Shown one piece after another: positions 1 through 8,859 of a stretch of 63,998 nt of DNA. Positions within the stretch are counted from its first letter, which is position 1; each line of letters opens with the position of its first letter. The stretch comes from an uncultured Oscillospiraceae bacterium (lineage in GTDB: Bacteria; Bacillota; Clostridia; Oscillospirales; Oscillospiraceae). Position numbers and translations under genes: made by a program. The DNA is taken from positions 1 to 63,998 of the forward strand of contig CAKTPO010000012.1 in assembly GCA_934591845.1 (NCBI GenBank), in the 5' to 3' direction. The notes below the pieces were generated by a model. That model was not told the DNA's origin and searched no databases. It saw only the letters and a program-made list of their open reading frames with translations.

Positions 1-111
1 CTTACGCTTAAACAATTCCATTAATTGTCCAAGGTGTTATAGTTTGTCTTTACGTTATTCAATTTACAAGATGCAGCTGCTTTCTTTGGGCTTCCCGCTG
101 AAAGCTTCATG

Positions 112-140
112 ATATTAACATTAAAAGAAGAATTTGTCAA
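112..140 (-). promoter_or_regulatory. Sigma-A promoter reading out of the window
   Basis: On the minus strand there is a consensus -35 TTGACA (plus 135-140), a 17-bp spacer and a -10 TAATAT (plus 112-117). It points left, so it should drive a gene that begins before the window. The first 190 bases otherwise hold no gene that I can support. Confidence 0.6.
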
Positions 141-193
141 GCACTTTTTTGGAATTTTCTCGAAAAAGATTTTCCATCTCTGAGCATGCTGTT

Positions 194-1048
194 TTATGCG
201 CCATATTCATTCGTTTTATCTCTCTTTTCGCCATTCCCCAAAAACGCCGGGAGCAAGCTCCATAGCACAATACTGATTCCTGCAGCATAAAGCCCCGGGA
301 TCACAAAACCGCTTTGAAAAACCACATAGGCCGCCACTGCCCCCGGCCAGTATTTTCCCTCTGCCGCTGCCCCCTCTAATAGCTTTGCCAGCAGCAGAAC
401 AAAGCCCGCCGTCAGCCCCACCGCTGCCAGCGCTTCCAGGCGCTTCACTGCGCCAGAAAACGCAATACTCTTGCTCATTTCATAAAAACCTATTTCCCCG
501 ACATAGCCCAGGACTCCCACCGTCACCAAGCTGCATAGCACCGCCCAGAGGCCTGCCATACTTTTTCGTTTGCGCTCCTCCGGCAATAGCAGCAGAACCA
601 ACAGCCAGCCACTGGGCCAAATCAGCCGGGGATTCAGATTTTGGAGCCGAATTTCTCCCACCGCCGCCAGTAGCACCGCCGCTCCAAGGCCCAGCTGCAA
701 CAGTCCCAACACACCGGCAGCGTTTTCCAAGGCTTTCGGCCCCTTGGCGGCAAGCCACAGGGCAACCGCCAGACACACCAGCGGTGCCCAGGCTGCCGCC
801 GCTTCATCCTCCCAGCAGGTGCCGGTCCAGTGCATGACCTGGGCCGCAACGAAAATACTCCACAGGCCCTGTGCATATTTCCCCCAGCCGCTATAACAGC
901 GGCCTGCCCCGGGGAGCCTTCGGAGCAACGCCCCAAGCAGGGCCAGCAGCCCTACCCCGGGCCAGGTTCCACCGGCCGCCGTATGCAAAAGTCCTGCGGA
1001 AATCACCGCCGGGAATCTAGGATTCCGGTTTTGTCTCTCCGTCTGCAA
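194..1048 (-). CDS. GerAB-like spore germination permease
   Basis: A 284-residue, very hydrophobic protein with about eight to ten predicted membrane segments and a short basic C-terminus. It is the last gene of a three-gene minus-strand operon that begins with a clear GerA protein, and its start overlaps the end of the preceding small gene by 32 bases, implying translational coupling. In GerA-type receptors the B subunit is a membrane permease of the amino acid/polyamine family thought to sense germinants; I assign that role from position and membrane topology, since the sequence is too divergent for clear motifs. It is shorter than the usual 360 residues, so it may be a reduced B subunit. 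Confidence 0.6.
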   Translation of the reverse strand: MQTERQNRNPRFPAVISAGLLHTAAGGTWPGVGLLALLGALLRRLPGAGRCYSGWGKYAQGLWSIFVAAQVMHWTGTCWEDEAAAAWAPLVCLAVALWLAAKGPKALENAAGVLGLLQLGLGAAVLLAAVGEIRLQNLNPRLIWPSGWLLVLLLLPEERKRKSMAGLWAVLCSLVTVGVLGYVGEIGFYEMSKSIAFSGAVKRLEALAAVGLTAGFVLLLAKLLEGAAAEGKYWPGAVAAYVVFQSGFVIPGLYAAGISIVLWSLLPAFLGNGEKRDKTNEYGA

Positions 1049-1490
1049 AGCACAGTCCTCCTCTTTGCCGCATCAGTCGGGGCAAGTTCTTCTCTTGGCA
1101 CCTGAACAAGGGGGATTCCCGTTTATTTTGTCCTAGATAAGCGGTTGTTCCCTCTAAATCTTCTAAAATCGGCGCTTCATACACCTGTGTTCCCGGGCGA
1201 AAGAAGGCTTGTAGTGCCGGAATGCTCGCTTCCATATCCTCTGTTAAAAGCACATACTCTGCGGTTTCCAGGAATATTTCCCCGGTGGCTTTCTGCTTCA
1301 AATCCAGCATGGCTTCTTCCAGATTTTCTCCCCAGCCCGTATTTCCCGTATCTGTCCGCACCGCCACACCGCCATCCTCCTGGAACAGCTGAACCAACTC
1401 TACAGGGATCAGTTTTCCCATATCTTTTGGCTCTGCCGGGTTCCACAGCATTGCTCCCAGGGCCAAAAGTATCCACAGCCACTTGTTCAT
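1017..1490 (-). CDS. Short GerAC-like germination protein
   Basis: A 157-residue protein with an N-terminal hydrophobic segment (about residues 3-16) that could be a signal or membrane anchor, followed by a soluble mixed alpha/beta region. It starts inside the last codons of the upstream GerA gene (ATGA-type overlap at 1487-1490) and overlaps the downstream permease gene. By position it is the C component of a GerA-type germinant receptor, but canonical GerAC lipoproteins have about 350-400 residues and a lipobox cysteine; this one is less than half that length and I see no lipobox. It may be a reduced C subunit or a lineage-specific third component. Confidence 0.5.
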   Translation of the reverse strand: MNKWLWILLALGAMLWNPAEPKDMGKLIPVELVQLFQEDGGVAVRTDTGNTGWGENLEEAMLDLKQKATGEIFLETAEYVLLTEDMEASIPALQAFFRPGTQVYEAPILEDLEGTTAYLGQNKRESPLFRCQEKNLPRLMRQRGGLCFADGETKPES

Positions 1491-2911
1491 TTCTGCTTTC
1501 TCCCATCTTCCGGGTGCAGCAGCGGGTCACGGTATTTTTCCTCCACCATGCGATTTCGCAGAATGCAGCTGCCCCCTGCGTGGAAGGGTGCCAGATAGGG
1601 CACTTCCAGGCACTGCAGTCCCGCCAGATGCCCCACCAGAATGCAAATCCCTACACTGATGCCCAAAAGCCCGCCTACAGCCGCCATGAGGCTCAGCCCA
1701 AACCGCCACAGTCGCACCGCCTCCGCCAGGTCTCGGTTGGGCAATGCAAAGCCACAGACTCCTGCAATGCTCACCACGATCAGCGCCCCCGGGGACACCA
1801 GCCCCGCATCCACCGCTGCCGTTCCTACCACGATGCCCCCGATGGTGGACACCGACTGGCCCACGGCCTGGGGCAGATGGATGCCGGATTCCTGCAGCAG
1901 TTCAAAGGCCACCAGCAGCCCCAGCACCTCCGCCGTTGCCGAAAAAGGCACCTGTTTTTTACTCTCAATAATGGTCCGCAGCAAGGGCAGAGGGATCATC
2001 TCCTGGTGATAGGCCCCCAGGGCGATGGCCACCCCCGGCAGCAGCAGACTCAGCACCAGCGCACTATAGCGCAGCACCCGCAGACAGGAGGCACTGAGAT
2101 AGTCCCGGCTCCAATCCTCGGGGCTTTCCATCAGGTAGCCCAGGTCCGCCGGTGCCAGATACCCCAGAGGAAGCCCATCTACCAGCAGTCCCACCCGTCC
2201 CTCCAGGAGTCCTGCGCAGAATTTATCCGCCCGCTCCGTATACTGGATCAGGGGAAAGGCGGTTTTTCGGGAACCGGTCACATATTCCTCCACGGCAGAT
2301 GGCATCAGAAAGCCGTCCACATCCACATGTTCCAGCCGTTTACGCATTCTTGAAATCAACTGGGGATTCGTGATGCCCTCTATGGATACGACTGTTACGT
2401 TGGTCAGACTCCGCCGCCCCACTTGGGTCTCCCACAGCCGCAGGTCCGGGCTTCTTAAATGACGGCGCACCAGACTTGTATTGGTGCGAACCGTTTCCAC
2501 AAAGGCATCCTTAGGCCCTTTGACTGTATTTTCCACCTCCGGGCCGGAAATGCCCCGTTTTTCCCCGGTTTTCACCTCAAAGGCAATGGCTCCCATCCCA
2601 GGAAACAACACCACACAGAAACCGTTGACCAGTTTGTTTGCCACGTCCTCCAAATCCTTACAAGGCACCGCCACGCTATTATAGACGCTTCCCCCCAGGG
2701 CCTGTTGAAAAAGGGCCTCCATGGTCTCCCCCCGCAGCTTCTCCGCAATGGGGCGAATTACATATTCTGAGGTATCCGCCCCAGAGGTCAGGCCGTCAAT
2801 GGCGTAAGCATAGAGGGAAAAGGCCCCACAATACAGCTCCCGGGCCATAAAATCCCCGGCCCCCTCAAAAATCTTCCGGATATTTCCATGGGTCAGTTCC
2901 CCAAAATACAC
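1487..2911 (-). CDS. GerA-family spore germination protein (A subunit)
   Basis: This is a GerA/SpoVAF-type protein: a soluble N-terminal region, a conserved central block around residues 140-200 (TNTSLVRRHLRSPDLRL, then SIEGITNP), and four to five membrane segments in the C-terminal half, followed by a charged tail. With two other subunits it forms a germinant receptor in the spore inner membrane. An in-frame ATG exists at 2974, but it lies in the loop of a rho-independent terminator (2958-2988) of the previous operon. I prefer the GTG at 2911, which follows GGGAGGTGAG at good spacing; an ATG at 2848 is also possible. Family assignment is secure; the start is inferred. Confidence 0.9.
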   Translation of the reverse strand: MYFGELTHGNIRKIFEGAGDFMARELYCGAFSLYAYAIDGLTSGADTSEYVIRPIAEKLRGETMEALFQQALGGSVYNSVAVPCKDLEDVANKLVNGFCVVLFPGMGAIAFEVKTGEKRGISGPEVENTVKGPKDAFVETVRTNTSLVRRHLRSPDLRLWETQVGRRSLTNVTVVSIEGITNPQLISRMRKRLEHVDVDGFLMPSAVEEYVTGSRKTAFPLIQYTERADKFCAGLLEGRVGLLVDGLPLGYLAPADLGYLMESPEDWSRDYLSASCLRVLRYSALVLSLLLPGVAIALGAYHQEMIPLPLLRTIIESKKQVPFSATAEVLGLLVAFELLQESGIHLPQAVGQSVSTIGGIVVGTAAVDAGLVSPGALIVVSIAGVCGFALPNRDLAEAVRLWRFGLSLMAAVGGLLGISVGICILVGHLAGLQCLEVPYLAPFHAGGSCILRNRMVEEKYRDPLLHPEDGRKQK

Positions 2912-2957
2912 GTTTCTCACCTCCCGGGTAGGATTCCACAGATTTTGCGTCTTATGC

Positions 2958-2988
2958 AAAAAGGCCGCCTGCATTTTCGCAGACGGCC
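2958..2988 (-). terminator. Rho-independent terminator of the amidohydrolase/ABC operon
   Basis: A 10-bp stem, GGCCGCCTGC at 2963-2972 pairing with GCAGACGGCC at 2979-2988 around a 6-base loop, is followed on the minus strand by five T residues (plus 2958-2962). It lies 13 bases after the amidohydrolase stop and before the preferred GTG start of the GerA gene, so it separates the two operons. Confidence 0.8.
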
Positions 2989-3000
2989 CTCTGTCAACAT

Positions 3001-4431
3001 TTACTGTGCGGAGGGTACGACCTCCGGGCCGATGGGGCAGTCATAGCCCTCGGCGGCGTTTTCCGAGAATTCTTCCCGGGCCTGTTTCAGGATTTCCGGC
3101 TTTTCCATCAGGTCCGCAGCGGCTCCCGCCAGCACCTTGGCGGCGTAGAGCAGTCCCTTGTAGGCAAGGCCGGTCTTTCCCGTGGACACTACCTGCCAGC
3201 TGTGGCCGGGAACCTGGGAGGTCCAGGTCGCTGTGGTGAACTGGGCCGTGGGCGTCAGCCAGCTGACATCGCCTACGTCCGTGGAGCCGGAACTGTAAGA
3301 GGCAGCGGGGTAATAGGGTACCACGAAATCATTGATATCTTTGGTTCCCTCCTGAGAAAGCACACGGATCTGCTTTTTCAGCACCGGGTTTGTATCCACA
3401 CCCTCTCCGGGCAGACCCTCATGGGGATAGGTCCCCCGCAGGGCGGCGGCAAACCCCCATTCCTCCTGGGAATACTTTGGCAGCGGAGCCTCCACCAGAT
3501 TGTCGTAAAGCAACCGCTCCAATACCGTGTTGGACAGGGTGTCAGAGGTGCCGTCCAGCTGGTGCCAGGTCACGGCGGTGCCGGACATGAGGGCTGCCCC
3601 CCGGGCAATATCGTTGACCCGTTCCAGCAGAGCCTTGGCTTTCCGGACGGTCCGGGCCCGGACCATATATACAAGCTTGGCCTTGGGCTGGACCACGTTG
3701 GGCGAAATGCCGCCGGCATCGGCAATGGAATAATGGATGGAGCATTTTGGCTCCATGTGTTCCCGGAGAAACTGGACACCCACGTTCATGAGTTCCGCGC
3801 CATCCAGGGCGGACCTGCCCTCCCAGGGATTTCCGGCGGCGTGGGCCGCGGTGCCGGAGAATTCATAGACCATTTGCAGACAGGCGGCATTAGAGCCGGT
3901 GGTGACCTCATTGGTAGAGCCGGGATGCCAGGTAATGGCGGCATCCAGGTTCCGGAACAGGCCGTCCCGGGCCATAAAGGTCTTTCCGGCGCAGCCTTCC
4001 TCCCCGGGGCAGCCATAAAAGGTGACTGTGCCGGTAAGCTTTCCCGCTGCGATGGCATCTTTTACCGCAATGGCCGCTGCCAGAGAGGCCGCACCCAACA
4101 GGTTATGTCCACAGCCCTGACCACAGCCGTCTTCCACCAGAGGCTCCTTTTGGGTCACACCCGGTTTTTGAGAGAGTCCGGAAAGGGCATCATATTCGCC
4201 CAGAATGCCGATTTTGGGGTTCCCGGAACCATAGGTTCCGGAAAAGGCGGTGGGAATGCCGCAGAGATTTTCCTCCACCTGGAAGCCCTCGGCTTTCAAA
4301 AGCTCCACATAGGCCTTGGTGGATCGGGTCTCCAGCATGGAAAGCTCGGCATAGTCCCAGATTTTATCGCTCAAAGAGAGAATTTCCTCTTTTTTTGCTT
4401 CGATTGTTTGATACAGTTCCTCTTTATCCAT
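3001..4431 (-). CDS. M20 family amidohydrolase (AbgB-like)
   Basis: A 476-residue M20-type metallohydrolase closest in pattern to AbgB, the p-aminobenzoyl-glutamate hydrolase B subunit. Visible features are an EYDAL segment near residue 80, the metal-binding CGHNLLGAA segment near 108-116, the catalytic GEEG around 146 and a WHPGS segment around 172; the dimerisation domain lies between them. These enzymes cleave amide bonds of acylated amino acids or small peptides in the cytoplasm. The start is one base from the stop of the ABC ATPase gene, so it is the last gene of the amino-acid transport operon; its substrate is probably what that transporter imports. No AbgA partner is present. Confidence 0.88.
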   Translation of the reverse strand: MDKEELYQTIEAKKEEILSLSDKIWDYAELSMLETRSTKAYVELLKAEGFQVEENLCGIPTAFSGTYGSGNPKIGILGEYDALSGLSQKPGVTQKEPLVEDGCGQGCGHNLLGAASLAAAIAVKDAIAAGKLTGTVTFYGCPGEEGCAGKTFMARDGLFRNLDAAITWHPGSTNEVTTGSNAACLQMVYEFSGTAAHAAGNPWEGRSALDGAELMNVGVQFLREHMEPKCSIHYSIADAGGISPNVVQPKAKLVYMVRARTVRKAKALLERVNDIARGAALMSGTAVTWHQLDGTSDTLSNTVLERLLYDNLVEAPLPKYSQEEWGFAAALRGTYPHEGLPGEGVDTNPVLKKQIRVLSQEGTKDINDFVVPYYPAASYSSGSTDVGDVSWLTPTAQFTTATWTSQVPGHSWQVVSTGKTGLAYKGLLYAAKVLAGAAADLMEKPEILKQAREEFSENAAEGYDCPIGPEVVPSAQ

Positions 4432-4432
4432 T

Positions 4433-5215
4433 TTACAGCACCTTCGCTAAAAACTCCTGTAGTCTTGGGTGGGTGGGATGATTGAATACCTGGTCCGGGC
4501 TGCCCTGTTCCAGGACATTGCCCTCGGCCATAAACAATACCCGGTCCGACACTTCCTTGGCAAAGCGCATTTCGTGGGTGACGATGACGCTGGTCATGCC
4601 TGTTTCCACCAGGCCTTTAATAACGTCCAGCACCTCGCCTACCATTTCCGGGTCCAGGGCGGAGGTGGGTTCGTCAAAGAGCATCACATCCGGCTCCATG
4701 GCCAACGCCCTGACAATGGCCAGACGCTGCTTCTGACCGCCGGAGAGGTTTCCGGGCATTTCATCGTACTTAGACAGCAGACCCACACGGCTTAGCAGGT
4801 CTTTGGCCATCTGGTTTGCCTCGGCTTCGGACTTGCCCTTGAGCATCATGGGGGCCAGGGTAATATTCTTTGCCACCGTCAGGTGGGGGAATACGTTGAA
4901 GTGCTGGAACACCATGCCCATTTTCTGCCGGTGGAGGTCAATATTGACCTTGGGGGGCTTGGGCATCTTGCCCTCTTTGATCAGCTGCTTTTCTTCCTTG
5001 GTCAGGTTTCCGGTGATCTCGTTGCCCTCAAAATAGATTTTGCCGCTTTCCGGCTTTTCAAGCAGGTTCAGGCACCGCAGGAAGGTACTTTTGCCGCCGC
5101 CGGAAGGACCGATGACAGACACCACCTCGCCCTTTTGGACGACCTGGCTGACACCTTTCAAGACCTGTAGTTCTCCAAAGCTTTTGTGTAAATCAACGGT
5201 TTTGATCATTTCCAT
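4433..5215 (-). CDS. Amino-acid ABC transporter ATP-binding protein (GlnQ-like)
   Basis: A polar amino-acid ABC transporter ATPase of about 260 residues: Walker [11 protein letters not shown] near residues 35-44, signature [11 protein letters not shown], Walker [15 protein letters not shown] and the switch VTHEM. There is a basic insertion of about 25 residues before the Q-loop ([17 protein letters not shown] region), which many GlnQ homologues lack. The open frame extends upstream into the permease gene, but the ATG at 5215 gives the family's normal N-terminus. It sits in the order receptor, permease, ATPase, M20 hydrolase. The substrate cannot be read from the ATPase. Confidence 0.93.
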   Translation of the reverse strand: MEMIKTVDLHKSFGELQVLKGVSQVVQKGEVVSVIGPSGGGKSTFLRCLNLLEKPESGKIYFEGNEITGNLTKEEKQLIKEGKMPKPPKVNIDLHRQKMGMVFQHFNVFPHLTVAKNITLAPMMLKGKSEAEANQMAKDLLSRVGLLSKYDEMPGNLSGGQKQRLAIVRALAMEPDVMLFDEPTSALDPEMVGEVLDVIKGLVETGMTSVIVTHEMRFAKEVSDRVLFMAEGNVLEQGSPDQVFNHPTHPRLQEFLAKVL

Positions 5216-5220
5216 AGGAC

Positions 5221-5952
5221 TCAGGCCTTTCCTTTCATGTTCAGAAGTTTTCTTTTCCGGTTGGTGTAGGCATCGGTAGAAGCCATTTTCTTGCCGAACT
5301 TGTCCACAAGCTTGCTCAGGGGGAAGGTGACGCACAGATAGATGATGGCCACAATGGTCAAAGGCTCCAACGTCAGATAGGAGACGCCCTTGACCACCAG
5401 GTAGGAGGTCATAATGTCGCCCAGGAAGAATGTGGAAGCCAGAGAGGTTTCTTTCAGCATCATAATGAACTCGTTGCCCAGAGCGGGCAGGATGTTCCGC
5501 ACGGCCTGGGGCAGGATGATCTTCACCATGGTCTGGCCCTCGCTAAGGCCCAGGGACCGGGCGGCTTCGGTCTGGCCCTTATCCACTGCCAGAATACCGG
5601 AACGGATGACCTCAGAAACATAGGCAGAGGAGTTGATGCACAGAGAAATGGACACCCACATAAACTGGCTCAGTTTCAGGAATGTGAAGACATTGGGCAG
5701 CACGAAATAGAATACATACAGCTGCAAGAGGATGGGGGTCCCCCGGATGACCTCAATGTAAACAGAGGCGATAAACCGGCAAATCTTCACCTTGGACATT
5801 TTCAGTATGGCGATGAGCGTACCCAGCACTGTACCGAGGGATACGGAGATCACGGTCAGAATCAAGGTGTTTTTCAGGCCCGTAAACAGGAACAGCTGCC
5901 AATAGTTGCTCCAAATTTTGGCCATGTTGGGAAGAAATAAGCTAAAATCCAT
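5221..5952 (-). CDS. Amino-acid ABC transporter permease (HisMQ family)
   Basis: A permease of the His/Glu/Gln/Arg class with about five membrane segments. The EAA coupling loop is recognisable in the middle ([22 protein letters not shown]), followed by a conserved [12 protein letters not shown] stretch. The ATG at 5952 is chosen because AAAGGA lies about 10 bases upstream and it gives the usual N-terminus just before the first membrane segment; the frame upstream of it reads a non-conserved stretch. It is translated together with the ATPase 5 bases downstream. Only one permease gene is present, so the channel is probably a homodimer. Confidence 0.92.
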   Translation of the reverse strand: MDFSLFLPNMAKIWSNYWQLFLFTGLKNTLILTVISVSLGTVLGTLIAILKMSKVKICRFIASVYIEVIRGTPILLQLYVFYFVLPNVFTFLKLSQFMWVSISLCINSSAYVSEVIRSGILAVDKGQTEAARSLGLSEGQTMVKIILPQAVRNILPALGNEFIMMLKETSLASTFFLGDIMTSYLVVKGVSYLTLEPLTIVAIIYLCVTFPLSKLVDKFGKKMASTDAYTNRKRKLLNMKGKA

Positions 5953-6069
5953 CTTTTTGTTCCTTTCAATTCCTGTTGTAACGACTCTCTTTTCAGCGTG
6001 CCGATGTTCACGTTCAAAAGAAAGCCATTTGATTATATCATACACTGCTTACTGCGGTAAAGTGGCGGA

Positions 6070-6108
6070 GAGGAATCTTCCCGAAAAATTCTCTCGGGAA
6101 GATTCCTC
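6070..6108 (-). repeat. Intercistronic hairpin between receptor and permease genes
   Basis: A perfect 15-bp inverted repeat (GAGGAATCTTCCCGA at 6070-6084 and its complement at 6094-6108) with a 9-base loop. It has no T-run on the minus strand, so it is not a standard terminator. It probably stabilises the receptor message or partly attenuates readthrough. Its arms match the GGGAAGATTCCTCGA core of the large intergenic repeats, so it may derive from that family. Confidence 0.7.
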
Positions 6109-6117
6109 GGCTTGTTC

Positions 6118-6957
6118 TTAGCTGACGGCGTTACCCTGGTCGTCGTAGGAAGTCTCGATGCCGGAGATCTCCTTGGCTTCATTGTACCAGGTGTCCCACT
6201 GATCCTTGGAGGAGGCCAGTGCCTCGTTGACGGCAGTGGTCAGCTCATCGGCACCCTTTTTAAGCAGTATCACGTTGCCGGTATACTTTTCGTCCACATC
6301 ATACTTAAAGCCGGACATGGCGATTTCGGGGTTGTTGGCAATGATGGCCTTGCCGTTGCCGTCGGCCACGGCGATGCAGTCAAAGTCGCCGTTTTTCAGC
6401 TGCAGTACCGCAGTACCCAGGTCGGTGAACAGCACCAGTTCGGAGTCGGGCAGCTGCTCGCTGGTAAGGGACTGCTGCAAGGAGGCATTCTGGGCACCGA
6501 TCTTGGCACCTTTCAGGCCCTCGGCGGTGGCGAACTTGTCTCCGTTGGAAGCCAGGGTGATCAGCACCTGGTTGTCCTCGTTATCACCGGCGTGGTAGTA
6601 ATCGGAAACATTGTAGTTCTCGGAACGCTCCTCGGTCCAGCTGAAACCGGAAATAGCCATATCCACAGTACCGGCGTAAACGGCGGTCTGGCAGGCATCG
6701 AAGCTCATGGGCATGACCATCAATTCCAGGCCCATGGAATCGGCAATGTGGTGGGCCAGGGTCAGGTCAAAGCCAACGTACATGTCCTGGCCCTCCTTGG
6801 AGGGGTCAACGAACTCCATGGGAGCGAAATCCGGAGAGGTGGCTACCGTCAGCTTTCCGGGGGTAACGGTCTTTGCTTTACCATCGGAGCTGCCGCAGCC
6901 GGACAGCAGGGAGGTCAGCAACAGGGTCGTCAGGATGAGGGCAATCAGTTTTTTCAT
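6118..6957 (-). CDS. Amino-acid ABC transporter substrate-binding lipoprotein
   Basis: A 279-residue periplasmic-binding-protein-type receptor (SBP_bac_3 class) with a lipoprotein signal peptide: a basic start, a hydrophobic core and the lipobox LLSGC around residues 17-21, then a Ser/Gly/Asp linker. The mature part begins with the family pattern TVATSPDFAPMEF, and DMAISGFSWTEER lies in the ligand-binding cleft region. It is lipid-anchored outside the membrane and delivers a polar amino acid to the permease. It is the first gene of the operon, behind the promoter at 6999-7027, and is separated from the permease gene by a strong hairpin. The start is the second of two close ATGs, giving MKK; ligand unknown. 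Confidence 0.92.
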   Translation of the reverse strand: MKKLIALILTTLLLTSLLSGCGSSDGKAKTVTPGKLTVATSPDFAPMEFVDPSKEGQDMYVGFDLTLAHHIADSMGLELMVMPMSFDACQTAVYAGTVDMAISGFSWTEERSENYNVSDYYHAGDNEDNQVLITLASNGDKFATAEGLKGAKIGAQNASLQQSLTSEQLPDSELVLFTDLGTAVLQLKNGDFDCIAVADGNGKAIIANNPEIAMSGFKYDVDEKYTGNVILLKKGADELTTAVNEALASSKDQWDTWYNEAKEISGIETSYDDQGNAVS

Positions 6958-6998
6958 ATTCAAGTTCTCCTTTGCTGTTTGTTTGATTTGATAGCTGT

Positions 6999-7027
6999 AT
7001 TATAGCGCGAATATTATACAATTTCAA
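6999..7027 (-). promoter_or_regulatory. Sigma-A promoter of the amino-acid ABC operon
   Basis: On the minus strand TTGAAA (plus 7022-7027), a 17-bp spacer and a perfect TATAAT (plus 6999-7004) lie about 40 bases upstream of the receptor gene. Confidence 0.8.
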
Positions 7028-7204
7028 TTGATAATATTTACAAAGCTGCATGTTTTCTTCTGGGTACTCCATGTGTATTTCGTATATATCATTCATTTTC
7101 CCGGTGTATATACGCATATTTACGTATAAATGTGTATTCAGTCATTCATTGATTTTGGATATTATTCATTTTTAAACGTATATTTTCATGTTGGTTTTGG
7201 TCTG

Positions 7205-7995
7205 TAAAACGTGTCCCGGACTGTCATTCCGACCACAGGAAGCGGAGGACAATGCGGTACAGCGTGAAACATTGCGGGAACAATGGGCGCAGAGGCTGAA
7301 CGTTTCAGCGAAACCGTAGGGAACGGCCTATGTGCCGTTCCGGGGGCGTGGCAAATATAACCCGTGCGGTTGAATGATACCGCCCAAAAGCACGGTACAA
7401 AAGCTTCCCTCGGGGGAAGCTGGCTCGCCCTGTGGGCGAGTCTGATGAGGGCCGCGGGGCAGCGTGAAATGTTGCATAAACAACGGGCGAATCCGTAGAA
7501 ACGTACCAACATTGTCATTCCGACCGAGCGAAGCGGAGTGGAGGAATCCACCACGTTGGATCATGAACCACCACAAGATAAAGTTTGCCACTCGGGAAGA
7601 TTCCTCGACTCACATTCGTTCGCTCGGAATGACATGCCGGAAGGTTGGTTCCGTTTTGTCTACACAGGTTATAATTGCCACGTAACGGAACGGCACACAG
7701 GCCGTTCCCTACGGTGAGACTCGGGATGATTCCCTCTGCGCCTGATGTTCCTATAGCACACAATGCCATACCGCACGTCCTTGGAACCCCCCGGTTGAAA
7801 ACGACCGCCTTTCAGCGAAACCGTAGGGAACGGCCTATATGCCGTTCCCTACGGTTTCGCTGTTTGGTTTATTTTTTCACCAACGCAATTCAAGAACGTC
7901 CGTTTTTGTTTCCCCCGGATTTCATTTGGCAACATTGGTCATGCGAATAACTGTCAACTGTCAACTGAAAAGAATTGTCAATTTCCCCGCCGTCC
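7205..7995. repeat. Composite intergenic repeat, copy A (no gene)
   Basis: About 800 bases with no credible gene. It is built from modules seen again at 24640, 29529 and 36483: GTCATTCCGACCGAGCGAAG..., GGGAAGATTCCTCGACTCAC..., GCTCGGAATGACAT..., a GGTACAAAAGCTTCCC hairpin module, and a GCGAAACCGTAGGGAACGG palindrome. The palindrome at about 7815-7860 is almost perfect (GCGAAACCGTAGGGAACGG, centre, then its complement). A TGTCAACTGTCAACTG tandem run closes the right end. Open frames inside are accidental. The function is unknown; it behaves like a non-autonomous dispersed element. Confidence 0.85.
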
Positions 7996-7998
7996 TAC

Positions 7999-8043
7999 AA
8001 AAAACCTGCCTGTCCCGTGGAGCAAGCACAGGGCAGGCAGGTT
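7999..8043 (-). terminator. Terminator of the TrpXYZ-type ABC operon
   Basis: AACCTGCCTG (8003-8012) pairs with CAGGCAGGTT (8034-8043), and CCC/GGG pairing extends the stem inward. The minus strand then reads a T-run (A-run at plus 7999-8004). It lies just past the ATPase stop. Confidence 0.85.
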
Positions 8044-8064
8044 TATTCTTGGGGGGATGTTCTC

Positions 8065-8859
8065 TTACGACAGGAGCAGCTTGTCGTCAGCTTCATCGGA
8101 GCCGGAGGCTTTGCTGAATAGGTCCAGGAGCTGCTCTACGGTGAGGCGTTGTTTTTCTTCGCCGGAGACGTCCACGGCCACGTGGCCGTTGTACATCATG
8201 ATCAGGCGGTTGCCGTAGGCAATGGCGTCGCGCATATTGTGGGTGATCATCATGGTGGTCAGGTGGTTCCGCTCCACAATGCGCCGGGTGGCTTCCAGCA
8301 CCTTGGCGGCGGTTTTGGGGTCCAGGGCGGCGGTATGCTCGTCCAGAAGCAGCAGTTCCGGTTTTTGCAGGGTGGCCATGAGCAAGGTCAGAGCCTGACG
8401 TTGGCCGCCGGAAAGGAGGCCCACCTTGGCGGTCATGCGGTCCTCCAACCCCAAATCCAGGATTTTCAGCTGCTCCATATACCGCTCCCGGTCAGCACCA
8501 GTGATGCCCGGGCGCAGGGTCCGGCGTTTGCCCCGGCGGTCTGCCATGGCAAGGTTTTCTTCAATTTGCATGGTGGCAGCAGTACCCATCATGGGGTCCT
8601 GGAAGACCCGGCCCAGGTAGCTTGCCCGCTTGAATTCCGGCATTCTGGTCAAATCCTTGCCATCTAAGACAATGGAGCCGGTGTCTACGGTGATGGTGCC
8701 CGCCACGGCATTGAGCATGGTGGATTTGCCCGCCCCGTTACCGCCGATGACGGTGACAAAATCCCCGTCATGGAGGGTCAGGTTCAGACCCTTCAGGGCA
8801 GTTTTGGCATTGACCGTACCGGGATTAAAGGTCTTGCTGACGTTTTTGATTTCAAGCAT
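8065..8859 (-). CDS. ABC transporter ATP-binding protein (COG1101/TrpZ type)
   Basis: A 264-residue ATPase with Walker A GGNGAGKSTM near residue 38, signature LLSGGQRQALTLL, Walker B LLLLDEHTAALD (His in place of the usual Pro, typical of this subfamily) and switch ITHNM. Together with the LivH-like permease and the ABC_sub_bind receptor it forms the three-gene layout known as TrpXYZ in streptococci, where it has been linked to tryptophan. The ATG at 8859 has an excellent AGGAGGGG 5-6 bases upstream, and the gene overlaps the permease gene by 8 bases. The substrate is not proved here: I find no T-box in the leader. Confidence 0.9.
   Translation of the reverse strand: MLEIKNVSKTFNPGTVNAKTALKGLNLTLHDGDFVTVIGGNGAGKSTMLNAVAGTITVDTGSIVLDGKDLTRMPEFKRASYLGRVFQDPMMGTAATMQIEENLAMADRRGKRRTLRPGITGADRERYMEQLKILDLGLEDRMTAKVGLLSGGQRQALTLLMATLQKPELLLLDEHTAALDPKTAAKVLEATRRIVERNHLTTMMITHNMRDAIAYGNRLIMMYNGHVAVDVSGEEKQRLTVEQLLDLFSKASGSDEADDKLLLS

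Noticed and set aside
1145..2353. Long plus-strand open frames opposite the germination genes, and similar long antisense frames opposite most GC-rich genes in the first 47 kb
   Set aside because: They are shadows produced by GC-rich codon use, with no ribosome sites and biased Pro/His/Arg composition, lying opposite well-supported genes.
7430..7480. CTGATGAG...GAAA in the intergenic repeats as a hammerhead ribozyme core
   Set aside because: The other copies have GTAAAAC instead of CGAAA, and the required third stem cannot be formed; the resemblance is superficial.
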